Positions 1 through 9,440 of a stretch of DNA of 14,844 nucleotides are shown here, one piece after another. A model generated the notes under the pieces. The model had not been told where the DNA came from. It did no database searches and worked only from the letters and a program-made list of their open reading frames with translations. This DNA comes from Saccoglossus kowalevskii (taxonomy: Eukaryota > Hemichordata > Enteropneusta > Harrimaniidae), in assembly GCF_000003605.2 (NCBI RefSeq), contig NW_003157234.1, positions 139,529 through 154,372 on the forward strand. Reading direction: 5' to 3'. Both the position numbers and the translations under genes were made by a program. The stretch's first letter is position 1, and each line of letters opens with the position of its first letter.

Positions 1-440
1 CCACTGTTGGCTATAAGCGATTTTATCTATAATGTTCATTATAACTGAACAATAATTGTGTATTATTTTGAAGGTAAAAATAATTGATTATCCTTTGTGA
101 CTATCAAGAATATTTATGCAGCGTAAGTTCATATTCTTTCTTGTTCTGACAATCACACTTAACGCGCAATTAAATGACCTACACAAATCAATGAGGCATA
201 ACCATATAAACTTTAACTTGTTATCAATGAAACTGAAGTTAATTCTCAGATAATTATTGTTTGTTGATACAATGTATTTTTCAAACCCTTTGAACGATTG
301 CTAAAGTAATCTCAACTTATAAGAAAGGTTCAATCCTGAACGCATCTAATTATCTTCCCCTCTTCGAATGCTCTAGTGGTTACCCGTACTACATTACAAC
401 AGCAGACGTAGATAACGGCATGACATGATATGTTGATTTC
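1..440. other. AT-rich spacer, no gene seen
   Basis: All frames are closed by frequent stops and I recognise no exon or RNA. The only structure I see is a small inverted repeat, GTTCA at 34-38 and TGAAC at 46-50, which is within chance for this composition. A TGTTTGTTGA stretch near 260 resembles a forkhead-type site, but such short AT-rich matches are expected often. Confidence 0.7.
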
Positions 441-768
441 TGATGACGGTGACGACGAAGACCTCGACGACGATGATGATGATGATGAGAACGCATACTA
501 TGTGTGTGTTATTCTTACCGAAAATTACCAGCATTCTGTGTTTTCATGGTGCTCTCGGTTGTATATTTACAGTGACTGTATGCCGGTCGATTGTATCTCG
601 CAACGGAGCGATCCACCGATCTTTTTTTTAACTATCGATGATCGTCAGTACCTTAGTTCTTGGCATTGTCTTCTCAGAACAGTATTTTGTTTGTATTGTT
701 CCTACCGGCAGTTACTACCAGTTACTATTAGCACAATGATGGGAACATTGTTTCACAGCTCGCATTGA
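430..768 (+). other. Doubtful open frame with an acidic start (112 codons)
   Basis: This is the longest open frame in the window. It starts at a TTG-type codon (position 430; the sequence there reads atgTTGatt), so the named start is not a normal animal start. The first 20 or so residues are mostly Asp and Glu from the GAT/GAC microsatellite. The remainder is Cys-, Tyr- and Ser-rich with no domain I recognise, no clear signal peptide and no clear membrane segment. G+C at 541-720 is about 42 percent, higher than the flanks. A short 10-bp tandem duplication (709-727, CAGTTACTA twice) lies near the end. At this base composition one or two frames of this length are expected by chance, so I treat it as probably non-coding; a spliced exon remains possible. 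Confidence 0.12.
441..489 (+). repeat. Imperfect GAT/GAC trinucleotide microsatellite
   Basis: The tract is built of GAT and GAC triplets with a few GAA, GGT, GAG and CTC interruptions; 472-488 is a perfect GAT run. On the plus strand, in the frame that is open from 430, it reads as an Asp/Glu-rich run. The mix of GAC and GAT either shows an old, decaying microsatellite or codon variation in an acidic protein tract; the first is the simpler reading in this setting. Confidence 0.9.
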
Positions 769-1344
769 TGTTTTAATTGTCACCGCCGTATATGTGAATA
801 TTATTTGCTGTGTCAAAGCTTCTATTCAATATGTGAAAAGTTGTGGAAAATAGATATGCATTTACTTCATTTGTATGTTACCTAGTGTTTTGCACGCGTT
901 CATGATAGTCCTATATTCTCCACAATATAATATCAACAACATACTGGAAAAGCTTATTGTCACCAATAACGTAGAAAATATTCTCGTATGCTTTATTACA
1001 TATCACATATGCCATATTTGGCCAATTAAACAAAACTGCGGTGACTGGGAACAGCACTTTTGATCCGAAGCACTTTTGTTATTTGTTGTGTGATGTATGA
1101 GAAGTCATTGTGACGCAAGATGATTTCAAGTGATTGGTAAAAGTATCTTTCGCAATAAAAAGGTTTGCGACAATAATTAATCCCAGAATTCATTTTTTAT
1201 TCACACAAACTATATTTCCATGCACAATTTCATAGTTAAAGTACAAAACAATGACATACGTAGATAGCGATATCACAAAATTACTGGTTTTCGGTTGAAA
1301 TGCGGATATGTGTTAGGGTACCATGGTCACTAACACCACCAGCC
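769..1344. other. AT-rich spacer with a small direct repeat
   Basis: No exon or RNA gene is recognisable. AGCACTTTTG occurs twice, at 1053-1062 and 1069-1078, with a 16-base offset, suggesting a small local duplication. Nothing else rises above background. Confidence 0.65.
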
Positions 1345-1356
1345 ATGATGAAGATA

Positions 1357-1388
<32 letters not shown>

Positions 1389-1390
1389 AT
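1345..1390 (+). repeat. (ATG)n microsatellite
   Basis: A perfect ATG-type run covers 1357-1388, about 10.7 units, with imperfect units on its left side. It is the longest pure microsatellite in the window and has the same GAT-family motif as the tract at 441-489, about 900 bases upstream. Length polymorphism between individuals would be expected. It lies in no convincing reading frame. Confidence 0.95.
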
Positions 1391-2138
1391 GAGTATGATT
1401 TAATCGTGGCGATTTCCCACTGTTCAAAGTAATCATATAGAAATGCGTATAACTGAATTTTGTCTTTCACTTGCATTGCATAACTACAGCCGTATTTTCC
1501 AGCGGTAGAATAGTTAAATTAAAGTACGTGGCCATAGTAACATCACCTAATTGACTGAAGAAATAGAATATGTTATAGACGGCTTCACATAAAATATTTG
1601 CAAAAACGCTGGAGGTTATACTTTCAAAATGAGTCCAAAATTTGTGAATAAAAGTATGGATTTTATCTCTCGGGCTTACTGATCTGAAATCATATAAATG
1701 ATCCTATGATCTAAATGATATTAATTTCAACCTTAACATAAATATTATCCACACGCTGCTTATGTCTAACAGCATGTTTATGTGCAACTATAAATATTAC
1801 AGACTTATCAATCCTCAAGGTTCTATATTAGTACTCAATATATTCCACTTCTGGTACCGACTGATACCACGAACACCCATGTAAGCATTAACAAATTATC
1901 ACATGTATATATTAAAAATATGTACTGTCATTATTATAATTGAAAGACTGTGTCCATCAACAGTAATACAATACAATATACTATATACTATATTTAGAAC
2001 TGTTCCAAGACAACATATATATATCACAGTCACGTTAGAATCAATACAATATTCCCACGACTGTCTTTATATCACATCAGTCAGTGTACATGCACACCAT
2101 CGATTATTGGTAGTTTAATGTTTTCTCCAGATGTCGTG
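1391..2138. other. AT-rich spacer
   Basis: Nothing gene-like is visible. There is a low-complexity patch around 1965-1995 made of ATAC and ATACT units, and a short TATATATA stretch near 2015. The 71-codon open frame from 1903 has composition typical of random AT-rich sequence (Ile, Tyr and Thr rich), starts inside simple sequence, and is not credible as a gene. Confidence 0.65.
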
Positions 2139-2345
2139 TCACACACAGAAACAACTATCAATATGAAATGACGAAACATTTTTTTTCGAATCTCTAAACT
2201 CTGGGACCCGCCAATTTGATTCTCGCTTCACAGCCTCAAAAACTATAGGAGTCCCGTTAACAAAAAAATAAATCTGGTGATGATGTAAGCCGGACGCCGT
2301 GCGATTGATTTTGCGAACACTTTGAACGAACCACCACACTTTAAT
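2139..2345 (-). other. Weak candidate last exon on the minus strand
   Basis: On the minus strand, a T-rich run ending in AG (the complement of 2346-2357) looks like a 3' splice acceptor. A frame open for about 69 codons follows directly, from ATT AAA GTG TGG TGG to a TGA at 2139-2141. There is no ATG at its head (the frame starts with GTG if counted from 2339), so it could only be an internal or last exon. The composition is mixed and protein-like, with charged residues near the middle and end, and G+C at 2281-2340 is about 52 percent, well above the flanks. I recognise no family. The first residues (I-K-V-W) recall the start of homeodomain helix 3, but the invariant following residues are absent. 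No polypyrimidine tract stronger than the T-run, and no partner exon, was found. Confidence 0.12.
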
Positions 2346-3153
2346 CTAAAAATAACAATTTCCAAGAAGCCAACTTCATGGGCTGTCATTCAGTAGCTGT
2401 TGTGTTTCACTACATTATCCCACTCTGCTAGTTATACACGCTATAATACGCCATTTACATACTGAAGTCGCTCATAACGTGTACATAAAATATAAAGACC
2501 AGTGAATAACGCTACATATAACACCAAGAATGCTACATTTCACATCAACCGAATTTCAATCGCTCATAGCTGCCATGAGACTATTATCCATTAAACGACG
2601 GTAAATTGTGCAGCTTCATAAATAGCTAATATTAACTGGGTCAACTAAAAAGGGGATGGAAATCCCAAACCACCAGTGAGATGTGAGCTTTATGAGCCAT
2701 TAAATCACAGACCCTCAACATCGTGTCCGACCAACAAAACCACAACACAAGAGGTTCCCAAACCAATGACATTTCAGTAACTAAATTATATAGAGATAAT
2801 TACACACTTTTCTAGGTTGATGAGGGTTGTAAATTGCTAATGCAATGCAATTAGAAAACCATGAAACTTTCTTTACTTATCAAAAGTTATTTACAGTATT
2901 ATCAATTTCTAACAGTTTTCAGAAGACATTTGTCATACCCACTATCACAACACAAAAATATCGAATCTTATGGATAGTGACTTGACTATATAATCATCAT
3001 TAATGTGAGACATGGAAGCCATACATATGCCTTTTTTGTGTGTTGGTAAATAACATCATTGAACTTATCACAGCTTTGTTTTTCTCTTTCTATATGTCCG
3101 ATGATCACCTAAAAATCTTGTACCCCTCTCTTCATCTCATCATTCTTTGACCT
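2346..3153. other. Spacer, A/C-rich on the plus strand in places
   Basis: No exon, RNA or repeat family is recognised. One block, GGGGATGGAAATCCC at 2652-2666, contains GGAAATCCC, the complement of a good Rel/NF-kB/Dorsal-type site (GGG-ATTT-CC). A single match to so short a site is expected by chance in a window of this size, so it is only noted. Confidence 0.6.
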
Positions 3154-3480
3154 ATGAATCTGTGGCTGAACATTTTGTGTAGACATATCACATATGTCTT
3201 TTCTAGGATTTCCTGTCTATCTGAGTATCATATTAAGGTAACATTGTACCCATATGTTATGTTCACATACCTTGTTCTGGCATTGCTAACCCTGGTCTTG
3301 GATTCCCTTGGTAACCACAGCCATGCCATGCTTTTCTATGCCTATCACCACCCAGCAAGGTTTTGGTGGTAGGAGAACATGACAATATTTTTCGGGACAT
3401 TGGAATGCTAACTTAAGTCACCATATAATGCTCAATTGCCAGTGCCTTGACCACAAGGGTGCCTGCAGTTCTGCATTCTC
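3154..3480. other. Pyrimidine-leaning stretch without a credible gene
   Basis: The plus strand is rich in C and T, about 63 percent at 3241-3300, and a 72-codon frame is open from an ATG at 3154 to 3372. Its product would be Leu-, Tyr- and His-rich with a hydrophobic middle (roughly residues 35-50), but I recognise no family and the length is within chance. The strand bias is mild. A CTCF-like core (CCACAAGGGTGC, 3451-3462) lies at the end. Confidence 0.4.
3181..3199. repeat. Perfect inverted repeat, 8-bp arms and 3-base loop
   Basis: AGACATAT at 3181-3188 is followed by CAC and then ATATGTCT at 3192-3199, an exact complement. It could fold as a short hairpin or be a paired binding site. It is not followed by a U-run and has no clear link to a gene. 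Confidence 0.8.
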
Positions 3481-4740
3481 GTCACTGTTTCGCTCTCATG
3501 ATATAACTCAATTTACTTAATTACCATCTTATGAAATTCAAAATATTATCTTCATCATCTGACTCGTCATAAATTCATTTCTAGTGTCTGGTACTTTGTC
3601 ATTTGGCCATGTACTGATAACAGCATTATAAACAGACAAACCTCCCACAATGCAATATAATTTATGCATGGGGTACATTGATAGCTTTATCATGCCCTCA
3701 GGAGTCTTAGTAATCCAACCAAGACCTCAATAATTTAGCTAATATGTAAACAACTCACACACTATATAATTCTGACCCTGGCTGAACTAAACACATTAAT
3801 AAGAGATCACACACTGTATTATCTATATTAATAATTTATCAATAATAAAATCTTAAGTATATTCAACGCCGAAATACTTCATAACAATAGATATACATGA
3901 GAGTAAGATTTAACAGTCCATATATATCAATACAGCTGCAATTCTATTCTCAATTGAATTCTGTGAGAAATGCTATTCAATCAGCTCAGTATGCATGCAT
4001 GCCAAATTTGTTTTCTGAGTCGCTTGACTTAAGTATCAACCGAGTTAGGGACCATTTTATGTTGTTTTCTCTAGGCGATGAATTATGCGTACTACGCACT
4101 CGGAGATAAATCAAATTCGATTATACGAATGAATCTTAATAAATGTGTGATTTGCCTCAAGTATTTGTGATTGAACATGCCTTTTCACTTTTTGAATGTA
4201 TATTTACTGTTATTCAATTTGGTAAGAGTAAACTAGTGTTGCCAATCCAATCCTGTAACGTGATATCAATAGTTACACCATAATTGTGATCATTACTGTA
4301 AACTAGTACATATTGAATCTGTATTTGTATGTACGTTGTACAACAGATCAGTCGGTTCGACAGAATAATAATATATACATCCTACTAGATTCGGACTGAA
4401 TCATACTCTAATAATTGTATGCGTAATCCTGTGCTGGCACACGATCATGTTGTACATGGTTGCATTAATACATACATCTACCAGTATCAATAACATACCA
4501 TGGTCGTTGCAATGCACTAGGAAATGTCGAAAATATGTTACATTGCTAGATTAATATATAGATCAGTTTAATGCCATTATTCATTTATTGTATGGGGGAA
4601 TTGGCAGTTGTTGTAGAAAAATAGCAGATGTCGTAGTATATTTCATTTTAAAAATTGAGATTAAAATTAGGTGCCTCTCGTGTGATTTCTGCTTGAAAAT
4701 ATTCTGACATCGTCGTCATTTAATAATGTGGTTTTAAGCA
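3481..4740. other. AT-rich spacer
   Basis: No exon or RNA gene is recognisable. The open frame 3897-4109 lacks any recognisable domain and is of chance length. GTAAACTAGT occurs twice between about 4225 and 4310, and a TGTAC-GTT-GTACA inverted repeat lies near 4332; both are short enough to be chance. Confidence 0.6.
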
Positions 4741-4748
4741 ATGCAAAT
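4741..4748 (+). promoter_or_regulatory. POU octamer match (ATGCAAAT)
   Basis: Exact match to the octamer bound by POU/Oct factors. Two more exact matches lie at 9434-9441 (reverse) and 10963-10970. About one is expected by chance in the window. Function is not shown. Confidence 0.25.
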
Positions 4749-5923
4749 TCTTGAAATCTCTCATTTTATTATTCCGCCTCTTGGATCATGGTTATACAAC
4801 ATACCAACATAAGGTGATGCAGTGATAACACACCCTGAAATAAACACAGGTGTTTAAATATGGCATTCACAATAAGCTCTTTAATGTATTTCTTTGAGAC
4901 GATGCTTTATGAAAAGTGTGAATACAATTCTGATTCAGGTGCCAATTTTGACTACTTGTGGGTTAATCTATATAAAATTCTAAACACACAAACACGGGTG
5001 TTGTACATTGTACACTATTCTGTGGTAAAAACATATTACAAATTAGATAAGTCCGTTTTATTTAGTCGAGGGTAGAAAACAAGAACCCAATTAATTAGCA
5101 CTATGTATAAGCAACATCATATAAGCATTAACACAATCGTGTGAGACGAATGCATTGAGCATGGTCTGAGGAGAATAAAAATAAAGAAAAAAAAATAACT
5201 GTAGCAGATGAGGTTTTGCAATAGTAAAATATACAAACGTTGTAATATAACTACGCTAACGTAGTAATGTTTGACAGGCGATTAATCAAAACAAGACATA
5301 TAGCGTTACTTTTCAATACAACAGCTATTCATCAAAGACATGGCCTCGCTTGTAAAAATTTAATACCATCTGTACGATATGGCATATCCTGAGTGCATTG
5401 TTCTAGCACAAATACTTCGCGAGAATTATTCCCTGGGTAGTATCGCATTTATATACTGTTTTTTATGACATTTTATCCAAGAAATCACGCACTGCTTCTT
5501 TCTCTAATAAACTAGAGGCAGTATCGATATTAGTGTGGGGGATATCTGTTAGACATTTCGATCCGGGTAATACCACATCATTTATCATACGCTCTATTCC
5601 TGGCATGAATAAGATATACACAACTTAGAATCGGATATGTAGACCCGAATGAATGACATATACAATATACCGTGTACTAACGACTTGTGAATTCATTTTT
5701 AGTCAAATAAGTCAATAAACTAAATATTATCTGGCTGCAAATTACCAAATTATAATATAGTGAATTTTAGTAGATATTGCCATTCGTCAGAAAAAAATAA
5801 GCGGTTTTCAGCCTAGGCTTCATAGATATATATACATATCACTAGTTCAGTGACATGACATGCTAACTGTTAACTGAATTTACTACATGATAGTATTGAT
5901 TGTTTCATCATTGATAATTATAG
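4749..5923. other. AT-rich spacer with an A-rich tract
   Basis: Nothing gene-like is seen. An A-rich tract at about 5173-5198 includes a run of nine A (5187-5195). The surroundings show no retroposon body or target-site duplication that I can find. The 71-codon frame 4860-5075 starts at an ATA/ATG pair, has no recognised domain and is of chance length. Confidence 0.6.
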
Positions 5924-5950
5924 ATATTTATATTCTATGAATATAAATAT
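5924..5950. repeat. Perfect AT-rich hairpin, 12-bp arms and 3-base loop
   Basis: ATATTTATATTC at 5924-5935 is followed by TAT and then its exact complement GAATATAAATAT at 5939-5950. The pairing does not extend outward (5923 and 5951 mismatch), so the stem is too short for a microRNA precursor. With arms this long and a loop this small, an exact match is not expected by chance in 15 kb, even at this AT content. It could be a cruciform-prone site or the centre of a decayed palindromic element. Confidence 0.9.
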
Positions 5951-5982
5951 ATGACACGATTTTCATGTGTGTTGATAGTATT

Positions 5983-6005
5983 AATGTAAATGTAAATGTA
6001 AATGT
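5983..6005 (+). repeat. (AATGTA)n hexanucleotide microsatellite
   Basis: About 3.8 perfect units of AATGTA, followed by degenerate TGTTGATGTTGG. It lies 32 bases downstream of the perfect hairpin in the most AT-rich part of the window (G+C about 20 percent at 5941-6000). Confidence 0.85.
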
Positions 6006-7640
6006 TGATGTTGGAATTAATTAACTAAAATTAATAACAAACTAAAACAGTGGTACTATTATCATATACAAAACCACATACTAATTAGTTGGCAAAGTGT
6101 ATGCGCGCTACAGTTGGAAGTCTGGTATTCGTGGAAACGCCGTATTTATTAAGCGGTAAATGGTGAAGAATGGTACATCCATCCTATATATTTGTTTAGA
6201 CATTAAATTTAATTAATTATAGAATGTGTGTTTTAGAAGATAATACATCGACTTATCGTCTTTATTCAGTATTTGAGATGACAATCATTCGTTGATAATT
6301 TTTAAGTGCATTCAATGTTTACATACATATTTATCATTTGAAATATATTTGTTTTTATGGCCGACACGACGTAAAAATTGCCATATTTCATAATTGAAGA
6401 ACGTCAAACACGAATTTAACAATTGTTATCATAACAGTATGAGGTAAATGTACTTTCACACTTTTTTATTTATTTACAGGTTAACATTAATGAATAACGT
6501 GCTATGACTATAATTTGCCGTCGCTTGGCAACAAATGTGTAACATTAGGTTCAATTGCAATACATTCACCGTGTGTGCAAACATCAGTTTCATATTATAT
6601 TGCTATAAATTGGTTTGTATATTCATTATCATAGTACCAACAAACATATTCGGCTAAACTAGCTTAGTTCAAGTAACATTAATTTTCTCGAATCAATCAT
6701 TGACGTGATCGTCAGTTATTACTAAATCTATATGGCTACCGGAGTCATAAAAAGGAGTATGCGATGACAAATGTCTCAAACATTCCAAATTAGTCAGTAT
6801 CCGGAATTGCCTCAGCCTGTCATCTTTCATTCAGGTTCTTCGTCATATTTCTAAACAAGTATATTTTGCTATAATAATGGTTTACACTGTATTATCTGAC
6901 ATTCATATTTGTATGGAATTTGTATGAAATGGACACATGGTGAGTAACTGAAAGAAGATGATATAATAACTCAATATGTGTTTATTTCCCATGAACTGTG
7001 ACCTGTGTCTATTCATCGCCCACTTACTACATAAGTTTGTCCTAACAATCCGATCAGAAAAGTTTACATCATTTTCTTTTCACGAGCATAAAGCCGAGGT
7101 CTACTGTCTATTAACTATAATTCATATGTTGTGGGGGTCTATATAAATATAAAAAGAGAACATTAGTGTGCGTATTTGTCACGAAATGTTCAGACACCAT
7201 TATGATATCGCGGTTTACTCAGTCAATTTCTAGAATCCCATTTCGTACAGTTTCTGCCATTGTATTCGACTATTATATATTATCGGGTGATGTGTATTGT
7301 CTTTACACAATTATATATCCGTCAATCGAAACAATCTCAATTTATTTATTCTGATAGGTCGTGTATGCTTTGTTAATAATACAAGACGTGTTTGAAATCG
7401 TTTGAAGACTGGATTGGCTGTCGATAATTTAGTTTATTTTAGGATTAAAAGAAATAGCTGACAGCATTTTCGCTTTCATTGGGGGAAAGATCAATAATGT
7501 AATTTGTATGATATGACGACACGTTGTAAAGTTTTTTCGATTTTTTTTTGTGACAGTTTGATAATACAAACGTAATTCTTACTATATCAAATACCATTGT
7601 ATGTAATTTAAATATGTAGCTAACATATATGTAGATAACA
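6006..7640. other. AT-rich spacer
   Basis: No exon, RNA or mobile element is recognised. TTAATTAA-type homeodomain-core sequences occur near 6016 and 6208, as expected for AT-rich DNA. GTCGCTTGGCAAC at 6520-6532 fits the loose RFX X-box consensus, but roughly twenty such matches are expected by chance in the window. The open frame 7166-7354 and the minus-strand frame 7445-7648 are of chance length. Confidence 0.6.
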
Positions 7641-7647
7641 TGAGTCA
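7641..7647 (+). promoter_or_regulatory. AP-1 site match (TGAGTCA)
   Basis: Exact match to the seven-base AP-1 (Fos/Jun) consensus, just before two small repeats. One or two matches are expected by chance in the window, so function is not implied. Confidence 0.2.
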
Positions 7648-7651
7648 TGAT

Positions 7652-7667
7652 AGTTTCAAATGAAACT
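7652..7667. repeat. Perfect inverted repeat, 7-bp arms
   Basis: AGTTTCA at 7652-7658, AA, then TGAAACT at 7661-7667. It may be a dyad binding site or chance. It sits between the AP-1 match and an 11-base tandem repeat. Confidence 0.75.
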
Positions 7668-7679
7668 TATATAAATAAA

Positions 7680-7701
7680 TATTATTCAATTATTATTCAA
7701 T
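7680..7701 (+). repeat. Two perfect copies of an 11-base unit
   Basis: TATTATTCAAT occurs twice without a gap (7680-7690 and 7691-7701). It is followed by AATTG, so part of the unit continues in decayed form. A small local tandem duplication. Confidence 0.85.
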
Positions 7702-8896
7702 AATTGTTGTTTTTTCTTATTTACGGAAAGGTGGTCATTATTGAATGCATCCATGGTTATAAGTATTTAGTTCTTCCTCCAATTCATTGTGTACGTTATA
7801 TATTTCAACTGAAAACAAATTGAATTGCATAGCACACTGGTGTAATAATATTTAAGTACGCGATAATTACTTTTGTCAATAAATAAAACGGTTCATTGTT
7901 TACAAGTAAACAAATTGATTTCCTCTCATGTTTATATATTGTTTGTCGACGTAACAGGTCTGTTTAATGTGACCATGGCTATTATTTCGATATCAAATTA
8001 AGGAAATTCAAATACAAACTCGTTTGTATGACGTGATTTGACGCTCGGGACAAATCTATTTTTGCATAGTGATTTCTGATACAAACTGGAGTTTATTTTT
8101 CATTATCACGCAGTCATCGCTTGGAAATAGTGACCAACCTTTCGTATAAAATCAAAGTTCTAGAACCTCGCTGGGAACGCTAAATAATTTATAAAATAGA
8201 CATAACGTGATGACGTGTTATAATTGTGCGCATTGATCCTCAGTTTATGACCAAATTAAACGAGCATAAGTGTGCAAATTACTTTATATATGAAGTTAAT
8301 GAACGTGAGGCATTTATCTCTCATGCCTTCCAATCACCAATGCTATAGTGATCAAATGTATTGAATATAGTGCAATGACGCCATTTTTGCGTATTTCCAT
8401 TTTCCAATAATATTATTAAATTGCAAACAATCTGCGGGTAAAAAAGGCTTAACATTGTAATTCCTCATATCAGATGGCGAACACAAATTTCTTCAGTATT
8501 CCCTGAGATTAGCATTCTATTGAAGTAACACAGACTAGGTAATACGTGACACACATTATCAATTCGATGTTATAGCTGGTAATTGTAGTATTTAGTCAGA
8601 ATATCGAAACATTTTAGACAACCCATATTTTTCATTAGTATACTCAAGGCCACTGCCACAACTAATGTTAAAAGAGAAGTCAACTTCAAAACGTAGTTTC
8701 ATCGTGCTGATAATATGTACATAGGGTGATGTAGAAACTGTGCAGATCGGTATAACTATTGCTGCCCACCTGCTGACACACTTTAGACATATTTAATAAT
8801 CTGACATTATATTATTTTAAGCACCCCCCATATTCACGCGTTGTGAATAAAAAAAAAAGTGTTGTTGTATGTTACGCATGGGATCTTATAACGCAG
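7702..8896. other. AT-rich spacer
   Basis: No exon or RNA gene is seen. GACGCCATTTT at 8377-8387 is a good YY1-type site on the minus strand. A run of ten A lies at 8849-8858, shortly before the TATA box at 8897. No retroposon body is attached to the A-run that I can recognise. Confidence 0.6.
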
Positions 8897-8931
8897 TATA
8901 AAAGGCAACGTGTAATCCGTTATTTCAATTT
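8897..8931 (+). promoter_or_regulatory. Candidate core promoter: TATA box plus initiator
   Basis: TATAAAAGG at 8897-8905 is a strong TATA box. TCAATTT at 8925-8931 fits the initiator consensus YYANWYY, and its A (8927) lies exactly 30 bases from the first T of the TATA box, the usual animal spacing. Downstream, the first ATG that is not immediately stopped opens a 50-codon frame. Initiator matches are common, so the pairing could be chance; the strong TATA box and exact spacing together make it the best promoter candidate in the window. Confidence 0.3.
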
Positions 8932-9061
8932 CGACCGCCTGGAATTTAATAGTTAATATACGAGCAGCACTGGCTTAAGTGAAACGACAACTACTTTGCT
9001 GTTAGCAGGTTATATACGTTTTCATTTGAGTTAGGTGTGCACGTTCGCCCAAAAACGACAC

Positions 9062-9067
9062 ATGTAA
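9062..9067 (+). other. Minimal start-stop uORF (ATG-TAA)
   Basis: If the candidate promoter at 8897-8931 is real, the first ATG of its transcript is at 9062 and is followed at once by TAA. The next ATG is at 9070, three bases after that stop. Start-stop elements are known to stall or divert ribosomes. Here the role is only inferred. Confidence 0.15.
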
Positions 9068-9069
9068 AT

Positions 9070-9219
9070 ATGTTCATAAGATATTGTACAGATTTTTTTA
9101 TGAGAACGACCAGTCCAAATGCACTTCCCTTTTATTATGTTATAACTAGGCTGTACAATGAGAACGCGGCGTTTCCTACATTGGGAACCACATGGTATTA
9201 TAGTTATAAATACTCGAAG
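9070..9219 (+). CDS. Weak candidate first coding exon (50 codons)
   Basis: The frame opens at ATG 9070 with A at -3, a fair start context, and runs 50 codons to AAG at 9217-9219. It is followed by GTATGA, which reads as a splice donor (AAG|GTATGA) and also closes the frame with TGA at 9223-9225. The exon would end in phase 0. The product would be about 50 residues, rich in Tyr, Thr and Phe, with no signal peptide, membrane segment or domain that I recognise. It lies about 140 bases downstream of the candidate TATA and initiator pair. The frame is short and could be chance: other frames of similar length in the window have no such context. No second exon was found downstream, where a decayed repeat begins at about 9441. 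I rate it as a hypothesis only. Confidence 0.13.
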
Positions 9220-9440
9220 GTATGATCATTCATTTGACTATCATCGGTTAGACGATTATTTAAAATGACCGCAGCTAGGATACTTATCATGTGCATCAAC
9301 ATTCAATGTGTTAACGTTGTCAATATTAACATTATCAAAGCACATAGGTTATATACTTAGATTAATAGAGTGAGTTCCAAATAGTTACCAAAGTGGAGGT
9401 CAGTATTTAGTTCTGAAGACCAAAGGTGAAATTATTTGCA

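Noticed and set aside
329-345. GGTTCAATCC and, at 12996, GGTTCAAATACC, resembling a tRNA B box
   Set aside because: Each lacks a proper T-arm, and no A box, acceptor stem or anticodon arm can be drawn at the right distance.
1903-2118. Short open frames at 1903-2118, 3897-4109, 4860-5075, 7166-7354, 7445-7648 and 14453-14650
   Set aside because: All are 60-72 codons, of AT-driven composition, with no recognised domain and no splice or promoter context; this length is expected by chance.
2300-2345. Homeodomain helix 3 resemblance (I-K-V-W start) after a possible phase-0 splice acceptor on the minus strand, where many homeobox genes carry an intron
   Set aside because: After I-K-V-W the ungapped frame lacks the invariant Phe49 and Asn51, and three separate single-residue insertions would be needed to restore a resemblance.
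5173-5198. A-rich tract as a possible retroposon tail (also the ten-A run at 8849-8858)
   Set aside because: No element body, internal promoter or flanking target-site duplication could be found.
6520-6532. RFX X-box match GTCGCTTGGCAAC, and the near match GACGCTATGGCAAC at 10114-10127
   Set aside because: The consensus is so loose that roughly twenty matches are expected in the window by chance; neither lies next to a credible exon.
8500-8508. TCCCTGAGA, the first nine bases of the miR-125/lin-4 family
   Set aside because: The match stops after nine bases and no complementary arm within about 80 bases forms a precursor hairpin.
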